Below are positions 4,771 to 5,028 of a DNA stretch of 5,028 bases, piece by piece. Numbering within the stretch: position 1 is the stretch's first letter; each line of letters opens with the position of its first letter. The DNA is from JACQMJ01 sp964373495 (GTDB lineage Bacteria; Patescibacteriota; Minisyncoccia; Sungbacterales; SURF-37). The position numbers and the translations under genes are program-made. The stretch lies in contig CAYJUW010000050.1 of the NCBI GenBank assembly GCA_964373495.1, forward strand, positions 1 through 5,028. Direction: 5' to 3'. The notes beneath the pieces are model-generated. The model did no database searches, was not told the DNA's origin, and was given only the letters and a program-made list of their open reading frames with translations.

Positions 4771-4862
4771 CGCAGCTTCCAGCCGTCCCGCATTGCGGGA
4801 CTTCCAGCTTCTGGCTTCCAGCACGTCGGTACTGGTAGCTAGCAGCTGGTTGCTGGCAGCTA
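4771..4862. repeat. AGCTTCC / AGCTGGT repeat arms of the S793 intron 5' stem
   Basis: Units CAGCTTCCAGCC (4773-4784) and CTTCCAGCTTCTGGCTTCC (4801-4819) face the opposite-orientation block 4831-4862 (TGGTAGCTAGCAGCTGGTTG...). The arms can pair in RNA as a long imperfect P2-type stem. A GTCCCGCATTGCGGGAC dyad (4785-4801) sits inside the left arm. Confidence 0.72.
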
Positions 4863-5028
4863 TACGTCAGTATCTAATCCCATTCACTCCCCACGCTTTC
4901 GTCTCATGATCGTCAGGATACGGCCAGCACACCGCCTTCGCCTCTGGTGTTCCGGTGGATATCAACGGATTTCACCCCTACACCCACCGTTCCGTGTGCC
5001 TCTCCGTACCTCGAGTTTTGCCGTTTCG

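Larger units (their letters stand above)
3957..4871 (-). ncRNA. Group I intron in 16S after U793, with two small ORFs
   Basis: Removing 915 bases rejoins GGAUUAGAU|ACCCCAGUAAUCC, the conserved 790 loop; the intron ends in G and follows U. Core elements, in RNA order: P AUAUGCUGGAAACC (4715-4702); Q GAAUCCGGUGCUA (4695-4683) with a P5 hairpin between; R UCAGAGACUGUACGC (4215-4201); S AUGAUAUAGUCC (4068-4057), with P7 as GACUGU/AUAGUC including one G.U pair. P9 is CUGCAUA-GCGA-UAUGCAG (4053-4036), followed by a GUGUGG/CCACAC stem with a GAAA loop (4034-4014) and a 16-base palindrome (3976-3961) near the 3' end. P1 is weaker: UUAGAU with GUAUAG, containing one G.A mismatch. Heptamer-like AGCTGG repeats build the P2, P8 and P9-side extensions. 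Two small ORFs with ribosome binding sites lie between Q and R, in the P6 loop, where homing endonucleases are often found; no LAGLIDADG, HNH or GIY-YIG motif is visible. Confidence 0.9.

Noticed and set aside
3975..4862. CRISPR array from the AGCT-rich repeats
   Set aside because: Units are about seven bases, imperfect and in both orientations, with no regular spacers; they fit intron stem extensions.

Overview
The window looks like a piece of a Candidate Phyla Radiation (Patescibacteria/CPR-type) bacterial genome. The evidence is a highly divergent bacterial 16S rRNA gene broken up by introns, CPR-style intergenic dyad repeats (TTCGGCAAGCTCAGG-type and CCGCC/GGCGG-type), a small CPR-type coiled-coil gene, and a CARDB/PKD-like modular surface protein with DNDGDG repeats. 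The lineage assignment is inference; I ran no searches.

Layout. (1) Positions 3-1736, + strand: the 3' part of a large secreted-type modular protein (CARDB, two PKD-like modules, CARDB, Cys/Asp-rich calcium-loop tail), ending at a strong hairpin terminator (1747-1779) that can serve both directions. (2) 1780-1954: hairpin-rich intergenic DNA. (3) 1955-2215, - strand: a small coiled-coil gene interrupted by one in-frame TAG; it appears leaderless, with TATACT seven bases before the ATG. (4) 2216-2483: repeat-rich spacer with no tRNA. (5) 2484-5028, - strand: a 16S rRNA gene, running off the window at about E. coli position 637 and ending at a non-standard 3' tail.

The main discovery is in the 16S gene. 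Three ribozyme introns of two unrelated classes interrupt it, all at the functional centre of the small subunit: a 915-base group I intron after U793 (790 loop), a 420-base ORF-less group II intron after A1398 (beside C1400), and a 326-base group I intron after U1495 (beside A1492/A1493). The boundaries are supported by P1/P10 pairing for S1495, by EBS1-IBS1 pairing, domain V and a bulged branch A for the group II intron, and by P/Q/R/S elements for both group I introns. The rRNA itself covaries in helix 28 (including the 921-1396 pair on which the group II exon boundary depends) and in the 1076-1086 hairpin, so it appears to be a functional, fast-evolving rRNA and not a decayed copy.

The S793 intron carries two very small ORFs with good Shine-Dalgarno sequences in its P6 loop, one ribbon-helix-helix-like, where a homing endonuclease would normally be expected. 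Its peripheral stems are built from AGCTGGT/AGCTGGA-type heptamer repeats. The 16S 3' tail lacks CCUCC and reads UUCCUUUUU. The 16S is not followed by 23S: it runs into a small gene and then a convergent protein gene, so it is an unlinked rRNA gene at its 3' side.
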